DNA from: UBA7662 sp036787895
GTDB lineage: Bacteria; Bacteroidota; Bacteroidia; UBA7662
DNA: 64,000 nucleotides
Direction: 5' to 3'
NCBI GenBank assembly: GCA_036787895.1
Contig: DAIQOK010000001.1
Coordinates: forward strand, 124,001-188,000
The notes under the pieces were generated by a model. The model had not been told where the DNA came from. It did no database searches and worked only from the letters and a program-made list of their open reading frames with translations. Positions 63,789 through 64,000 of this stretch are shown here, piece by piece. Position 1 is the stretch's first letter. The number at the start of each line of letters is the position of its first letter. The position numbers and the translations under genes were made by a program.

Positions 63789-64000
63789 GGGATAAGTTCC
63801 AACAAGGCCGTCACCAAATGGCGTGTATTGCTGCGAATATCAACAATGTTGGCTTCCATCATATAACATGGTGCAGTTACCACTTTAAGCTGATAATCGG
63901 TGGCAATTTCCGATTTGGTTTTCATGACGACTTTCGCCCCAATTTTTTCCATGCCTGCACTGATTGCTCCAATGTCGTAAGGCGAAGGTGCATCTACACT
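63785..64000 (-). CDS. ElbB-like DJ-1/PfpI-family protein, 5' end beyond the window
   Basis: The C-terminal 72 residues are visible, ending in TAG at 63785-63787. The tail GAISAGMEKIGAKVV, then LKVVTAPCYMMEANIVDI, matches the end of ElbB/GATase1-like (isoprenoid biosynthesis glyoxalase) proteins, where a TTPAYM motif precedes the last helix; here it reads TAPCYM. A cysteine in that position could be structural. The catalytic nucleophile lies outside the window. The four last bases form a CTAG shared with the opposite gene. Confidence 0.72.
   Translation of the reverse strand, partial: SVDAPSPYDIGAISAGMEKIGAKVVMKTKSEIATDYQLKVVTAPCYMMEANIVDIRSNTRHLVTALLELIP

Overview
The window is a dense, ordinary-looking chromosomal segment of a member of the Bacteroidota. 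The pointers are a protein with a C-terminal type IX secretion (T9SS) sorting domain, a TonB-dependent receptor with an N-terminal carboxypeptidase-regulatory-like domain paired with a DUF4249 lipoprotein, DUF3098, DUF349, DUF6580, a LuxC-type acyl-CoA reductase beside a dicluster ferredoxin, a ddl-PASTA gene pair, and several upstream boxes of the form TAnnTTTG, the Bacteroidota -7 promoter element. The class or genus cannot be fixed from sequence alone. I see no tRNA, rRNA, CRISPR array, insertion sequence, prophage or integrated element, and no non-coding stretch longer than 300 bases.

Layout. 1-3314 (minus): a truncated TPR protein behind leuS. 3471-7032 (plus): ftsX, DUF3098, uppP, truB, ribF. 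7034-12056 (mostly minus): holA, AMP nucleosidase, a single-domain PD-(D/E)XK protein (plus), an NAD(P)-binding oxidoreductase, rlmH and a Deg/HtrA protease. 12177-20904 (plus): dapF, a SNF2 helicase, an RprX/RprY-like two-component pair, glmM and a cysteine desulfurase. 20905-28237: acyl-CoA reductase (minus) and ferredoxin (plus), then an unusual tandem D-Ala-D-Ala ligase fusion, a PASTA protein, a T9SS cargo protein and a thioesterase. 28290-32835 (minus): an M16 protease pair and ilvE. 32902-34088 (plus): a possible HolD-like protein and rdgB. 34071-41601 (minus): a heme gene run, hemA, a hemC-hemD fusion, a cupin, hemL, a histidine kinase, a response regulator and hemH. 41870-45107 (plus): TonB receptor and DUF4249 lipoprotein. 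45108-47004 (minus): RNase H-like DUF458, MerR regulator, M23 peptidase. 47112-54858 (plus): alaS, gatB, a TlpA-like thioredoxin, a PhoB/PhoR-like pair, an RluA-type synthase. 54855-64000: DCC protein and DUF349 protein (minus), HMG-CoA-lyase-like enzyme and diheme cytochrome (plus), iron alcohol dehydrogenase (minus), VUT transporter and DUF6580 protein (plus), icd (minus), DUF2062 protein (plus) and the 3' end of an elbB-like gene (minus).

How the genes work together. Much of the content is housekeeping: cell envelope (uppP, glmM, dapF, the ligase fusion, M23 peptidase, FtsX), translation (leuS, alaS, gatB, truB, rlmH, RluA), cofactors (C5-route heme synthesis, flavin, Fe-S) and envelope quality control (Deg, M16, TlpA). 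Packing is extreme: eight of the ten convergent junctions have a gap of one base or less or overlap outright, and three share a palindromic stop (TTAA, TTAA, CTAG). The other two carry strong bidirectional hairpins.

Most worth a second look: the 894-residue ligase fusion whose halves diverge at different active-site positions, the two-component pair inside the heme gene run, the hemC-hemD fusion, the possible psi-like protein beside rdgB, the M16 partner with a destroyed zinc site, and the very short predicted leaders of the ligase and rlmH genes. No clearly novel defence or mobile system was found.
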